A DNA stretch of 64,000 nt from Theobroma cacao (lineage: Eukaryota; Streptophyta; Magnoliopsida; Malvales; Malvaceae): positions 3,702,062-3,766,061 of the forward strand of contig NC_030858.1 in assembly GCF_000208745.1 (NCBI RefSeq), given 5' to 3'. A model generated the notes under the pieces. It did not search any database. It saw only the letters and a program-made list of their open reading frames with translations, and was not told the DNA's origin. A program made the position numbers and the translations under genes. Of the stretch, positions 49,201 through 61,564 are shown piece by piece (the stretch's first letter is position 1; the number at the start of each line of letters is the position of its first letter).

Positions 49201-52200
49201 TACCCAAGTTTCTCTTGGCATGCGGTTTAGAATGATGTTTGAAACCGAGGAATCTGGGGTACGCAGATATATGGGTACAATCACAGGTATAAGTGACTTG
49301 GATCCTGTGCGATGGAAAAATTCACAGTGGCGCAATCTTCAGGTATTCATTGGACATAATGACATTCATGAGTTCAAATATTTAGCCTTTATTGTTATTT
49401 TGGAAAATGTCTGGCATGATTTGAGTGGAAAACACATTATTAACATGCAAATAATAAGGTACATCTAGTTTTGTCCTTCACAATACATTGCTCTATTATA
49501 TGTGTTTGGCTATATAATCCTCCCCTGCTGGGGCTTACATACGTAAGCTTGGTGATGGATATTTTAGCATATGTCTTTTTAGTCTTGTTGTTTAGTTGTG
49601 AACGCTTAAACTGACTTGCTTATTGGTCCAAGATTCATTCCTGCTGTACCATTCACACAAGTTTAAAACAATTCCTGCTTGATTAGCATTAGCCAATATT
49701 TCAGTGCAAATGGAAAAAAAGGCCACTTGATTTTTGATTTTGGCAATTTACTTTTATATTCTCAACAGGTTGGATGGGATGAATCAACAGCTGGTGAACG
49801 GCCCAGCCGGGTTTCAATTTGGGAAATTGAGCCAGTTGTAACTCCTTTCTACATATGTCCACCTCCGTTTTTCAGGCCCAGGTTTCCCAAGCAACCAGGG
49901 ATGCCAGGTAATAATATTTACCAGATATATCATGCTGTAAAATGGACAAGGAATAGGAAAAATTCATGACCTTAGTTCTAATCTTTGAAAATTCGTGGGC
50001 AGATGATGAGTCTGATATTGAGAATGCTTTCAAGAGAGCTATGCCCTGGCTTGGAGATGACTTTGGTATGAAGGATGCCCCTAGTTCGATCTTCCCCGGT
50101 TTGAGTTTAGTTCAGTGGATGAGCATGCAGCAAAATAATCAGTTTCCAGCTGCTCAATCAGGATGCTTCCCATCAATGGTTTCTTCAAATCCCCTGCATA
50201 ATAACCTTAGCACTGATGATCCTTCCAAGTTATTGAATTTTCAAGCTCCTGTATCACCTGCATCGAACATGCCATTTAACAAAGCAAATGCAAACCAAGT
50301 CAACCAGTTGCCTCAGGCACCTATGACATGGCCCCAACAGCAGCAGCTTCAGCAGTTATTGCAGACTCCTCTAAGTCAACATCAACAGCACCAGCAGCAA
50401 ACCCAACAGCAATTGCAGCGACAACAGCCGCAACAACCACAACAACCACAGCAGCAGCCACAGCAGCATCTTCTTCATCAACAGCAGCCACAGTCACAGC
50501 CACAGCAGCAGCAACAACAACAGCAACAACAACAACAACAACAACAAAGACAACAGCCACAACTGCAGCAGCAGCTGCAACAACAAGCATTCCTACCGGC
50601 TCAAGTAAATAATGGCATCATTGCCCCTACCCAGATCTCAAATCAAAATTTGCATCAGCCAGCTGTTTACTCTCAGCTTCAGCAGCAACAATTACTGACA
50701 GGCAATAGCCAGTCTACCCAAGCTATCCTTTCTGCTAATAAGACTTCATATCCTTTGACATCATTACCACAAGATACACAGATTCAGCAACAAATGGAAC
50801 AGCAGACTAACCTCATACAGAGGCAGCAGCAACAGACACAGTTGCAGCAACAACAGACACAGTTGCAGCAGCAACAAACACAGTTGCAGCAGTCACCACT
50901 GCAATTGCTGCAGCAAAGCCTATCCCAGAGGACACAGCAGCAGCCACAGATTCAGCAATTGTCACCGCAGGGCCTCTCAGATCAACAGCTTCAATTACAA
51001 CTGTTACAAAAATTGCAGCAACAGCAACAGCAGCAGCAGCAGCAGCAGCAGTCGTCTCAACAATTACTATCCCCAGCTGGATCACTGTTGCAGCCTCCAA
51101 TGGTGCAGCAACAGCAAACCCACCAACAAAACCAACCATTGCAGCAGCTGCCTCTCTCTCAGAGCCAGCCACAACCACTTGGCAGCAATGGCTTCTCAAC
51201 ATCAACTCTCATGCAACCTCAACAGCTTTCAATGAACCAACCTCAAAGTCAGAACAAGCCACTTGTGGCAATGAGAACCCATTCTGGTCTTACTGATGGA
51301 GATGCTCCATCATGTTCGACCTCACCTTCTACCAATAATTGTCAGGTTTCCCCATCAAACTTTCTAAACAGAAGTCAGCAAGTACCATCCATATTGGTGA
51401 CAGATCCAGTTGTTGAGCCTGCAAGTACACTTGTTCAAGAGCTTCAGAACAAGTCTGATATCCGAATCAAACATGAGCTGCCCACCTCTAAAGGACCAGA
51501 CCAATCAAAGTACAAAAGTACTGTAACAGATCAATTAGAAGCATCGTCTTCTGGAACATCATATTGCCTGGATGCAGGCACCATCCAGCATAATTTCTCC
51601 CTTCCCCCCTTTTTGGAAGGTGATGTCCAATCACATCCTCGGAACAATCTTCCTTTTACAGCTAATATTGATGGTTTGGCACCTGACACTTTGTTATCAA
51701 GGGGATATGACTCTCAAAAGGATCTTCAAAACCTGCTTTCTAATTATGGTGGCACTCCAAGAGATATTGACACAGAGTTGTCTACTGCTGCAATAAGCTC
51801 TCAGTCTTTCGGTGTGCCAAACATACCTTTCAAGCCTGGGTGCTCAAATGATGTTGCCATCAATGAGACAGGAGTTTTAAATGGTGGGTTGTGGGCCAGC
51901 CAGACTCAACGCATGCGAACATATACAAAGGTAAGTAACCCACTAATTATGGTTATGCTTGTTATGCTATTTATTCTCTTTGTTTTAGATAGGTTCTGAT
52001 TTCTTGAAAGAAAAGGTTGATTTGTCTTCATACTTCCTGTTGGGGGTTGGTTAGAGAGGAGTCCTTTCAGCATTACTTAAACCAGCGCAGTTGAACTAAT
52101 TACTAGCAGTGCCAATTTTAAACCTTGTCACTGGGGCCTACCTATTTTTGAGCCGCGAAAGTAGGAACAACATAGTTCAATATAATCAGATTTTTGAACC

Positions 52201-53189
52201 TCATAACTAGAGCTACCTACTTTTTGGAGTTTTTGAGCTCTAAACATGAATTGAAGTCAAATAAACAAGTATCTTTTTTTTATTTCATCTGTCTGCGATA
52301 CATTTACGTCAGAAGGGAAGTTAGTTTCAGCTAAATCATCATGTTGTAGAACATTTGTTTGGCTTGTCATTTTTTTAACTTGTTTCACCTTGCATCTGGG
52401 GAAGGCTGTAATATACCGTTGATCACGTGAGGTCTTACCATTTTTATGATGATGTCTTTTGTTATTGCACAAAAGTTATTGGATTACTTTCTATGACTCA
52501 TTAGATTTCCTGTTGCAGTTGAAAATTTCTCACTCAAATATTCTCTTTCAGTCTTACAATTCTTGCATCTTGAAATCCTAACTACAAATCCTTGAGTTGC
52601 TTCATATCCTATAAATATTACGGAGATTTACAGTTGTTAAAGCCTTTTCTCATTATAACATGATCAATTCTCTGTATCTTTTGCTGAAAAATTCTAAATG
52701 TTTGGTGCTGGTTTGAACTCATGAAGGTGCAAAAGCGTGGCTCTGTAGGAAGATCAATTGATGTGACCCGCTATAAAGGGTATGACGAACTCAGGCATGA
52801 TCTAGCCCGCATGTTTGGTATTGAGGGGCAGCTGGAAGATCCACAAAGTTCTGACTGGAAATTAGTTTATGTGGATCATGAAAATGACATATTACTTGTT
52901 GGTGATGATCCTTGGGAGTAAGCGAACAACCCTTTTAACTTCAACTGTAACTTTTAGTTTTTGGTCTTTCTATTTATCCTCAACTTTTTACTTTCTAATT
53001 GTTTGCAGAGAATTTGTAAGTTGTGTCCAGAGCATAAAGATACTGTCATCTGCTGAAGTACAGCAGATGAGCTTGGATGGTGATCTGGGAAATGTGGCAG
53101 TTCCCAATCAAGCTTGCAGTGGGACTGACAGCGGAAATGCATGGAGAGGACATTATGATGATACCTCAGCTGCCTCATTTAATAGATAA
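46221..53189 (+). CDS. ARF19: Auxin response factor, ARF19/ARF7 class (transcriptional activator)
   Basis: Thirteen exons: 46221-46263, 47008-47120, 47212-47307, 47750-47806, 47933-48088, 48196-48280, 48688-48778, 48877-49041, 49147-49342, 49769-49907, 50003-51930, 52727-52917, 53009-53189. They join in frame to 1146 residues. The B3 DNA-binding domain is at about 125-227 ([20 protein letters not shown]), flanked by dimerisation segments; the ARF ancillary domain is at about 250-335. Residues 380-1010 form a glutamine-rich activation region, the mark of activating ARFs, encoded by the 1.9 kb exon 11. The C-terminal PB1 domain (about 1015-1110) has both the basic face ([16 protein letters not shown]) and the acidic OPCA motif ([17 protein letters not shown]), so it should bind Aux/IAA proteins. 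The start MKAPPNGFL and end DTSAASFNR match ARF19 as I remember it. The nuclear protein mediates auxin-induced transcription. ARF7 versus ARF19 assignment is less certain than the class. Confidence 0.95.
50503..50547 (+). repeat. CAA/CAG tract encoding 15 glutamines
   Basis: Fifteen uninterrupted glutamine codons, mostly CAA after three leading CAG, within ARF exon 11. Surrounding sequence is also Q/P-rich. Mixed CAA/CAG use normally slows slippage compared with pure CAG. Confidence 0.95.
51016..51051 (+). repeat. CAG-rich tract encoding 12 glutamines
   Basis: Twelve glutamine codons ending in eight consecutive CAG units (51028-51051), in the same Q-rich activation region. The pure CAG run is the likelier of the two tracts to vary in length. 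Confidence 0.95.
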
Positions 53190-53979
53190 AAGTCTCAACT
53201 CTGATAAAAGACAAATTGATATATCTTCAGCTATTGGACTTTGCCCGGGCTCGTCGATGACACTGTTGAATTCACTCAAAAAGATACAATGAATCTAGTT
53301 CTTCAAGGAGAGGTGATCACCCCGTGGTATTGAGCCTTTAGAAAGTATGCTGGTTGCAGGTGTTAAATTCTAAAAGCCACTGCCATGAAGTTGGCAGAAG
53401 GATTTATATTTTAACTTAAGCATCCACATTTTGACATTGGCCCTTTATTGGTAGTTCTATGGTGAGGGTAAGGTGAAGGAGCAGAGGCAAGGGACAGGTG
53501 ATGTATGATATAACCATATTTAGAGCTGATTTGACATTCTCTCCTGTAAATGCTATGATGTAGAGCACATTATCCGCAAGATGTGTAGTGGTTGTAGCTA
53601 TTACTCGGCAGATACAATTAGCATCAGTTTTTGTTCATGTTGCAGCCGACGCTTCCTTCCACCCCTTTTCTGCCAATTTAGTAAACACCATGATTGATGA
53701 TGGAAGGCATGATATATACAATCTTATTGTGAGAAATAATTCTTATATGCATCAACAGCTTAGACCTTGCGCTGATCTAGTAGAGGTATTTGCTTATTCC
53801 TCCACATTTCCCGGTTCCAAAGATGAATGACGCCTGCACTTTCTGAAATTTCTCCCAGAGGGAAATAGGTATATGAACACCGCATAAGTGATGCAATTGG
53901 AGGATTAGTGGGTAGTGATACAATCTGTCATATAAAGTAAAACTCTTGAAGACATCCGAAAACTTTCTGGGATATATTT

Positions 53980-55166
53980 AGTCTGTTTAGCTTGGTTTTT
54001 TTTTTTAACTTAAAAGTTATTATAAAATTTTTATGAAAAATAATAATTTTTAAAATTAAATTAAAATTATTTGATAAATTTACTTTTTATAAAATTTTTT
54101 TTATACATAAGTTGTTTCGCGAAATAATTTATATAAATTTTAATTTTAGTTAAAATTATCTTAGAGGGTATTTAATAAATAATTTTTTGTTTAAAATTAA
54201 AAAATTAATTTTATTTTTTTATTTAAAATAAATTTTTGAAAAATTAAAAAAAAATTTTATATAACAAAATTTATAATTAATAATAAATCATAAAAAAAGT
54301 TTTATAAAAAATTTATAAATAAGACATAATTCATAAATAATTGGTTATTGAATAATAATAAATAAATAAAATTTAGAGAAAAAAATTGAATCAAATAAAA
54401 ATAATGAGAGATGAAAGATTACTGTAACTCTTAACCTTAACAATGGAAGAAAATCTAAAAATGAAGAAAAAAAGTAATAATAATAATTTAAAAAAATCAC
54501 GTTTAGCTATTGATATCCTTACTAACAAAATTCACCTTTATGAACAATTTTATCTCAACAACCATAATCAATAAATATTATTTTAATTTTTATCTAATTT
54601 ATCTCAACAATCATTGACCTATTTAATTAATTATTTCAATTATACTCATCAAATATTATATACATCATAAAAAAATTAAGAATAAAAAACATCACATAAT
54701 TATTATATCAAACAATAAATTAAAAAATACCAACTATTNAATTCCCAAAAAAGAAGAGAAAAAAGGAAACGATGTATTTAATATTAAAATCTTTTTTGGT
54801 AAAAAAGAGAGAAAATCTTTAAATAATATTTGAATACAGTTTTGAATTTTATATTTTTTTTTCTCTTAATTTTTATAAGAATAAAAAAAATCTTAAAATG
54901 ATAATTTACAAAAAAAAAAAGACCAAAAGGGAGAATAAAAAATTTTTTGAAAAAAAAAACCTTTTTGATAAAAAATAACTCTCTTAATAAACTAATGTTT
55001 TTTTTTTTTAAACTTCTAATTAAAATTTTTTTTAAGCTTTTTTTTTAAATTTTATTTTTTAAAAAAATAAATTACATTTTTTTCAAAATTTTTTACAAAA
55101 ACTTATTTGACCCAACTTATATTTTTAAACAGTAAATAAACTAAAAATAAACCAAGCGAAATGGAC
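53980..55166. mobile_element. 1.2 kb AT-rich terminal-inverted-repeat element, related to the 27.6 kb MITE
   Basis: Left end GTCTGTTTAGCTTGGTTT at about 53980 pairs imperfectly with the right end ATAAACCAAGCGAAATGGAC (about 55145-55165). The first 100 bases closely follow the first 100 bases of the MITE at 27574. The interior is nearly all A/T with no coding capacity and one N at 54739. It lies between the ARF and CPN20 3' ends. A clear target-site duplication was not found, so exact ends are approximate. Confidence 0.55.
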
Positions 55167-55364
55167 ACCCCTTGTGCCTAACCACTTTTCATTATTTTTC
55201 ATCCGAAAAAGTTCCCATTATTGCCTAGCATCTGGACTAAGGACAACATAGCTGCAGTGATTTATATTGAAGATAAAAAAAAATTACAATTCAAAATCCT
55301 CGAGCCTTGTGGCAACTCATCCATAAAATTCAGTTGTACACCTAGCACATATCTCATTAAACAA

Positions 55365-57173
55365 CTAAGAGAGCACAGCCATTACATCAGAAGCTCTTAG
55401 AGCAATATAGTTAGTACCATCACTGCCCTTGAAGTCATTCCCTGCATACTTGGAGTAAAGGACCGTGTTTCCTGGGGCAACTGACAATGGCTTTCTGTTA
55501 CCTTCCTCATCCAAAGTACCAGGTCCAACTGCAATCACCTGTTTCATTCAATGCAGGGTATTAGTAACACATTTTGCACCGTAGCAGAAAGCTATATGCC
55601 CTTTCCCACAAAATTATAACAGTTTCTCACCGAGCCAATGGAGGGTTTTTCCTTGCTTGCCTCTGTCAGCAACAAACCTCCAGCAGTTTTCTCCTCAGCT
55701 TCAGCAACCTGCAATCAACATTCACACACAACACTGAGTTCCTCAAAGTCCATATACCCACAGTTGTGTCTGTAACATGAGATTAAATTGAAAGAAGGCC
55801 CTAGTACAAAACTCTTAGGGAGGTTCCAAACTTTTGAGGACTCAACCAAATAAACAAAAGCATTATAGAAATCCAATGATTAATTAAATTATTAATCTGG
55901 GCATTACACCAGAACACAGCAGTACCAACCAAACTAACAGATTTTGAATGAATAACAAACCTTAATTAATACTCTGTCATTCAAAGGCTTGAGATCCTTG
56001 ACGTCATCCGTTTCAAGAATCCCAACAATGTCATCCTCCTTAAGAATAAGATGATTGGAACCATTGAACTCAACCTCAGTACCAGCATACTTGGAATAGA
56101 TGACCTGGGCACCAGTCTGTACAAACATAGTATTGCGTTAGTTTAATATTGATGCAACACAGAAAAACTGGGAAAGATATCTAATCCTTGAAATCCACCT
56201 TGACCGAGATTTCCAACTTGGTCTTCCCAATTGTCTTCCCCTCGCCAACGGCAATCACCTCACCTCCTTGAGGCTTTGACTGAGCTGTTGTTGGAAGCAA
56301 AATGCCACCTTCAGTCTTCTGCTCCGTTTCTTTGATCTTCACCAACACTCTATCACCCAAGGGCTTAATCGAAGTGTACTGCAGATAGCAATAAGATCAT
56401 CTCAAGTAAGCACAAGCAGTGTACAACAAGGAGCTAACCTACGGAGTAGCATCATTGAAATTATCAGTTATGCCACACTAATTGCACGTAAATTTATCTA
56501 TTTTGGGAGCTTCTACAAGCCAACAGCAACAAATTCATGTCAAGTCTCCTTCATCTTGAACGTGCTCAGAATAAAAAATATAAATAATGCATTTCAATCT
56601 GCAGCGTATTCATAATGTATTGAGAATTCATATATTTGAATATACAAGGCAAGAAAACAGCAAGATGCTTCAAAAGACCCTAATTTCGCTAATTGCCCTA
56701 CTCAAGTTTAAATCTAAATTTTAAATCACACCAACAATGCTTTAGCATTTGAAAAATACCCACAGAACAATGGCAAAAGTTATGAAGCAACGTCCAAACA
56801 AAGATCCCAAGGAAGTCACATGTCCAAAAGTAAAATAATGAACCAAAACCATCACAACTATATTAAGTTAAGACCAGTAAACAGCTTAACAGGAATGATA
56901 AACAATTGCCCCAAAACTAGTTCACAAAATGTAAATCTTTACCCATTAACAACAAAACAATAGCACCAATAAAATTACAACAGGAATTACCTTAGGAGCA
57001 ACAACGGTGGCAGCTTTTACAACCAAGCTCTTAAAGGACCTCTGAGTCAAAGCCCCAGGCTTTAATGTTCCAAAAGACGAGAACTTCACAGTGGATGGTC
57101 TTAGCCCTTCAAATGAAGCCAAGTTCCTTGCTGATACAGTCACTGATGATGCTGTTAGGTGAAATGTAGCCAT
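55365..57173 (-). CDS. CPN20: 20 kDa chaperonin, chloroplastic (CPN20, tandem GroES domains)
   Basis: Five exons in transcription order: 57173-56991, 56378-56199, 56116-55961, 55708-55631, 55538-55365, giving 256 residues, about the length of Arabidopsis CPN20 (253 as I remember). Residues 1 to about 53 are a Ser/Thr-rich plastid transit peptide ending near SLVVKAA. Two GroES/Cpn10 domains follow in tandem: one at about 62-157 ([12 protein letters not shown] ... [12 protein letters not shown]) and one at about 160-256 (PLNDRVLIK ... [12 protein letters not shown]). Each has a mobile-loop region ([16 protein letters not shown] and [16 protein letters not shown]). The protein caps the plastid Cpn60 chaperonin and helps fold proteins such as Rubisco large subunit; in Arabidopsis it also has reported iron-superoxide dismutase and ABA signalling links. 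All splice sites are GT-AG and both domains look intact. Confidence 0.95.
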
Positions 57174-57368
57174 TTCTGTACTCAAATTTCCCAAAACACA
57201 AACGATTTTCAATTTCTTACAACCAAGTTTTCTTTAAAAAAAGAAATCCTTTACCTTTAAGACAAAAAGATTATACCTTCGAGAAAGATGGAGCTCTCAG
57301 GAAGCTACTGAAAATGATAAGGGTTGGTTTGGTTTGGTTGCTTCAAACTGGAGAAGTCCAAGAAGATA

Positions 57369-57377
57369 AAACCCTAG
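57369..57377. promoter_or_regulatory. Telo-box near the CPN20 5' end
   Basis: AAACCCTAG on the plus strand, 196 bases upstream of the CPN20 ATG. A TGGGCC string also occurs farther upstream at 57722-57727. Telo-boxes work with other cis elements in genes expressed in dividing tissue; function here is inferred only. Confidence 0.4.
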
Positions 57378-57929
57378 AGTGCTAAAATGGGTTTTATTTA
57401 TCATAAGAGACTTCTAGAACATTGGCGTTCTTAGGACACTGATTCACAACCACGCGCCGAAAATTCACAAAGCGGGTTGGTTGGGCTCCTACCCGTATAA
57501 TATCAAATAGCAAACGATGGAGCAAGTTTTGCCTGAAGCGGGTTACACTAAACCCGCCCCGGTATTGGGTTGTAAATATTGAGCAAATCATTTCTGCCAC
57601 GCGCTTCAAAGGAGCAGGTGGAACACACTCGAAAGAAACCACCAAAGCAAAGAGGTTTCTGGAAGGGAAAAAATGCTATCCATTGCCATTTTCAAATTTC
57701 CAAAAGCTCCTGTATACCTTATGGGCCCAGGCCTGTAAGAAACCGGACCTTATCAATGACTTGATTCTTGACTCTTGGCCCATTTGCTTTGCTGTATGCA
57801 CACCTGGACACACAGGTTCCTTTGCACAATTCACGTAATGAAATGAAATGCATATTTTATGATCATAGAATAAATAAATAGTAATAATCATTATGCGAAT
57901 AAAATAGTTTGATTTATAAAATGAAATCA

Positions 57930-59270
57930 TTATATTCTAATATTATTTCAAGATTTTAAGAATAGTCTTGAAACAATAAAGGAAAAAGTGATAAAAATTT
58001 TTGTACCACAATTTATAATTTTTTATTTTAAAATATTAGTTTTTTATAATTTATTTAAAATATTAATAGAATATAATTTAAAATTTTAATATGATTATTT
58101 ATTTTTTATAGTTTATTTAACGTATTGATAATTTATAATTAACACTTTAAGATGATTTTTTTTTTTAAACTTTCAGTAAATAATTGGGAAGGTGGGTGAT
58201 GAAAGAACTGTTTCCTATGTTCTTTGAAATGGTTGGCAACATTTCGTAAAGAAGATTAGTTGATTTTTCATCCTATTTGAAACTTCAATTGTAGTTTCCT
58301 TATAAAAGCATTTTCCAGGTGATTGTCATGTGAAAATTAATTGTTGCTAAAGATGTCGATTTGCCGAGTCCTTCACAACTTTTTCTTTCCCTTTGGAAGA
58401 AACTTTACCCACGTACCCAATAGCTATAATGTACTCTAGTCATGAAATTCTTTATGGAATAACGCCACCTTACAACTGCATAATCGAGATTCCAGATTTG
58501 AATCTTCTACTATAACTATTACAAAAATAGTATGTTGTGTACAGGAGAATTAGTTGTATTGGACTGAAGTACGAACTTTTTCTATACCATAACCGTGGGA
58601 ATTCACTTACCAAATTGAATAATGGAGTATAAGAAGGGAACTCTATCTACTGGGGATGTTGGCGCGTGTTAAATGATGAATTGAAAATATTTTCCACATG
58701 GGCGTGCGTTGCTGTGGTATGCTATCAATCTTCATTTTTTACTTTGGATAAGTACTAGGAATATATTCATTGGTTTCATGATTGACATAAAAACCAAAAC
58801 GTGGGCTTCGATTAACTCATATGTTGAATATGTGCAGCTCTTGCATGCCTTCAAAATTGCAACTAAACGTGTCCCACCAACTACAACTACACACCCTGTT
58901 TGAATAGAGATACTGTGTTTTAACTCAACTAATTAACTAGTGGGCATATTGAAGTTAAAGTAAGGAATTTTTTCTGTGAAAGGTCAAAGTCGTGTAATCC
59001 TTTCCTTTGGAAAACTAACCCTCTCAATAAGGGCATTCTCTGATTGAATTATTTATTTGGAAATCTAGGTCTCACTCCGAGGTCTTGGCCCCATCTTTCT
59101 GGAATGAGTGAGGGAAGCCAATGAAAATCGATAACATTGAAATCTAGAAGCTGTACGGCCAGTGAAAACAGGGGGCATCGTGTTGAATTCTTAGCAAAGT
59201 GGAGCTACGGGTGCCCACTATCCAGTAGCTGGGGCTGGATTTTGCCCCCTCCCTCAGGCCCCCCGTGCAG
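57930..59270. other. Intergenic sequence, no gene
   Basis: AT-rich at 57930-58160, then mixed. Short frames such as 58709-58903 have no support. Confidence 0.6.
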
Positions 59271-59285
59271 TTTTCTAGTGATCGT

Positions 59286-59405
59286 AACCAATCACGAGTT
59301 CTCGCCTTTATGACCTTGCCATATAAAAGCTACAACCTGACTGAATATTTCAGCGACAAACAACTAAAGCTGAGAGCCATGGGAACAAAAGGAAAAAGGG
59401 GATGA
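59286..59405 (+). promoter_or_regulatory. Orphan promoter-like segment (CCAAT, TATA, Kozak ATG) with only an 8-codon frame
   Basis: A CCAAT string at about 59288 is followed by TATAAAAG at about 59322 and an ATG in good context (GAGCCATGGG) at 59379, with spacing like a real plant promoter. The frame from that ATG ends after eight codons (MGTKGKRG), so no protein gene follows. It may be a relic of a lost gene, the start of a non-coding RNA, or chance. Confidence 0.3.
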
Positions 59406-59820
59406 ATTGTTTCAGCATTTGTTTGCGTTAATTATTTGACCAGACGGAATAGTGGGAAATTGGAGACATTTGTCTTATCCAGATTAGCCATATATTAAAA
59501 GTTTCCAAGAAGCTGGGGGATTATATTGCTGATTGTCAACTTTGAATTTTCATTAAACAGCCGGTATTGGAAAAGCCAGGAAACATCCTTTCCTCATCGT
59601 TTCTTTTCATTTCAAGCAGTGGGCAGCTTTTAGTTTCCCCGCATACCATCGACCGCTAAAGGTCCCGTTGATTGCCCCTTCACAGCTAACTAAAACCAGT
59701 CAAATCTGATACAGTTTTGGATAGGCCATGCTTTTTCTTTGACCAAAGGGTTTGAAATTTGATGATTGCTAAGTTGAACAACCTCTCTTTAAAGTTTTAA
59801 CGTATAGATCATGGATGACG

Positions 59821-60176
59821 TATTAGACTTGCTTGGAGAATCACTGGAGTGAAAAGTTAAAAGACTAAAGCCTTAAGAAGTCTGAAGATCGAATGCCAAA
59901 TGTCAGAGCATATTAAAGGCTTGGTAACAAGAGTCATGTGCATGTCATGTGACTATTTATTGTAAATAATTGTTTTTACTATTTTACTATTTCACTGTAC
60001 AATAATTATGTAGTTAATCTAGTCATTAATTGGTTAGTTGGTGTCGACTGTACTCAAAAAGAGACTATTATAAATAGATTACTTGTGATACTTTCCTTCC
60101 TGAATGAAGAATAAAAGAATTTCTTCTTCTTCACCATTGTTTTGTTTTCTCTGGACCAGTTCACTCGGTTTTAACA
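59821..60176 (+). mobile_element. Solo LTR (probably Copia-type), 356 bp
   Basis: Ends are TATTAGACTT (mutated from the usual TGTTA) and GGTTTTAACA, giving the short inverted termini T(G)TTA...TAACA. It is flanked by a perfect 5-base target-site duplication TGACG at 59816-59820 and 60177-60181. Inside are a TATA box (TATAAATA, 60069-60076) and a poly(A) signal (AATAAA, 60110-60115) in LTR order and spacing. No internal retrotransposon sequence, primer-binding site or second LTR is present, so it is a solo LTR left by recombination. Copia is favoured by size and terminal sequence only. Confidence 0.82.
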
Positions 60177-60297
60177 TGACGTAAATACAAGCGCGTGCCC
60201 ATGACAGAAAGATCCATTGGCGGATGCTTTGAATTGGTTAATTGCATACTCATCAAAGCTGACGTACAAGGATGACGCTGGGTGGACCTTATTCCTG

Positions 60298-60322
60298 ACG
60301 TCCGTCCGTCCGTCCCTCCGTC
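60298..60322. repeat. (GTCC)n tetranucleotide microsatellite
   Basis: Imperfect run of GTCC units (CGTCCGTCCGTCCGTCCCTCC) in intergenic DNA downstream of the solo LTR. Confidence 0.8.
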
Positions 60323-60399
60323 ATGTTTAAGATTACGCTTTGGAGCTTCTTCGGATTTGGCTCTCCTTAATTTCTTGCAAGGAAGCTAACATGGGGCTT

Positions 60400-61560
60400 T
60401 CGCTTTGATGGCGAAAGCAATTAATCTCTCTAAACAATTCGCTTATCTCTCTCTCTTCTTGTCTGTAAGCCGGTGACGGTTGTGGCATGGGAATATGATT
60501 CTTCGACGGAACTTCAGTTGTTTAAATGTGTTCAAAATAAAGTAGTGTGAGCTCTAAGTATATATGTCAACCATTTGACCAGGATCCAGATTATTTAATT
60601 AAAGAAAAGTTGGTAGTAGGACTTATCTGGTAGAAAATTATGCTTTCTCACTTGAAAGTTTTCTTGGCTAATAGTACTAGTATATAAATTATATGATAAC
60701 AAAATGTGTCATAACTATTTCACATATATTTGCACACCACTTTTTTTTTTTTAGAATATTTAGGTTTCTATGATCTAAGTCAAATGGATAAATTGTTGAC
60801 TTCATATTTAATCTAGAATTGTCCCAATAATCATCCCAATTTGTCTATTTCCTTTCTAGTATAATCACAAATTCTACCTTTGTTTTTTCAATACATTTCA
60901 AAATGCCTATCAAGAAAGAAAATTGGGATTTATATCTTGAACCTCCACTCTAAAGGGAAAATAACAACAACTTCTTTTGGCAAATCAAAGGTGTTATTAC
61001 AATATTACATTAGAAGAATAATGTCTACACCCACAAATGTTGTATGATTGTTGTATATGTAACTCTCATATAAGCTTTCACTTTACAATTTATCACAATC
61101 ATTGAATTATGGATTTATAGCAAAAAAATTAAAAGGATTTTTAAGCTCAAGTTCATAATTCAACTTTAGTTTACAGGGGTTGATATTCAAGGTTTTAGAT
61201 ACCTTGTGAATTCAAAATTTTATATGAAAGTTGACTAAAGGGTAATTATAAAGATAATCATATTATATATATTAAGTTTAATATATATAATAATAAAAAA
61301 AATTAAAAATTGAGGAGTGACAACCGCCACTCCCTTAGCTCCGCCAATGCTTGTCAAGTTCTTCCTTCTTATTTTACATGCCTCTAAAGCGTATATGAAT
61401 ATTGATAAGCACTATTAGTTTTCTTCTTATGTTTTAATGTAATTAAAATTTTATAATTATAACACTTTATAATTTAACTATAATACTTATAACAACTATT
61501 AGTTATTAATTTTATAAAATATAACTTAATAAAACATGTGACAAATATGTAATCTCACTT
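60400..61560. other. Intergenic sequence, no gene
   Basis: AT-rich and without long frames. A perfect 8-base hairpin (GCTTTCGC, 7-base loop, GCGAAAGC) lies at 60396-60418, followed by A/T rather than a T run. Confidence 0.6.
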
Positions 61561-61564
61561 GTAG

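Noticed and set aside
50321..51205. Long Ala/Val/Thr-rich frames inside ARF exon 11
   Set aside because: These are out-of-frame readings of the CAA/CAG repeats that encode glutamine in the true frame.
60396..60418. Perfect 8-base hairpin as a terminator or small RNA
   Set aside because: Too short for a plant miRNA precursor, and hairpin terminators do not apply to plant nuclear genes.
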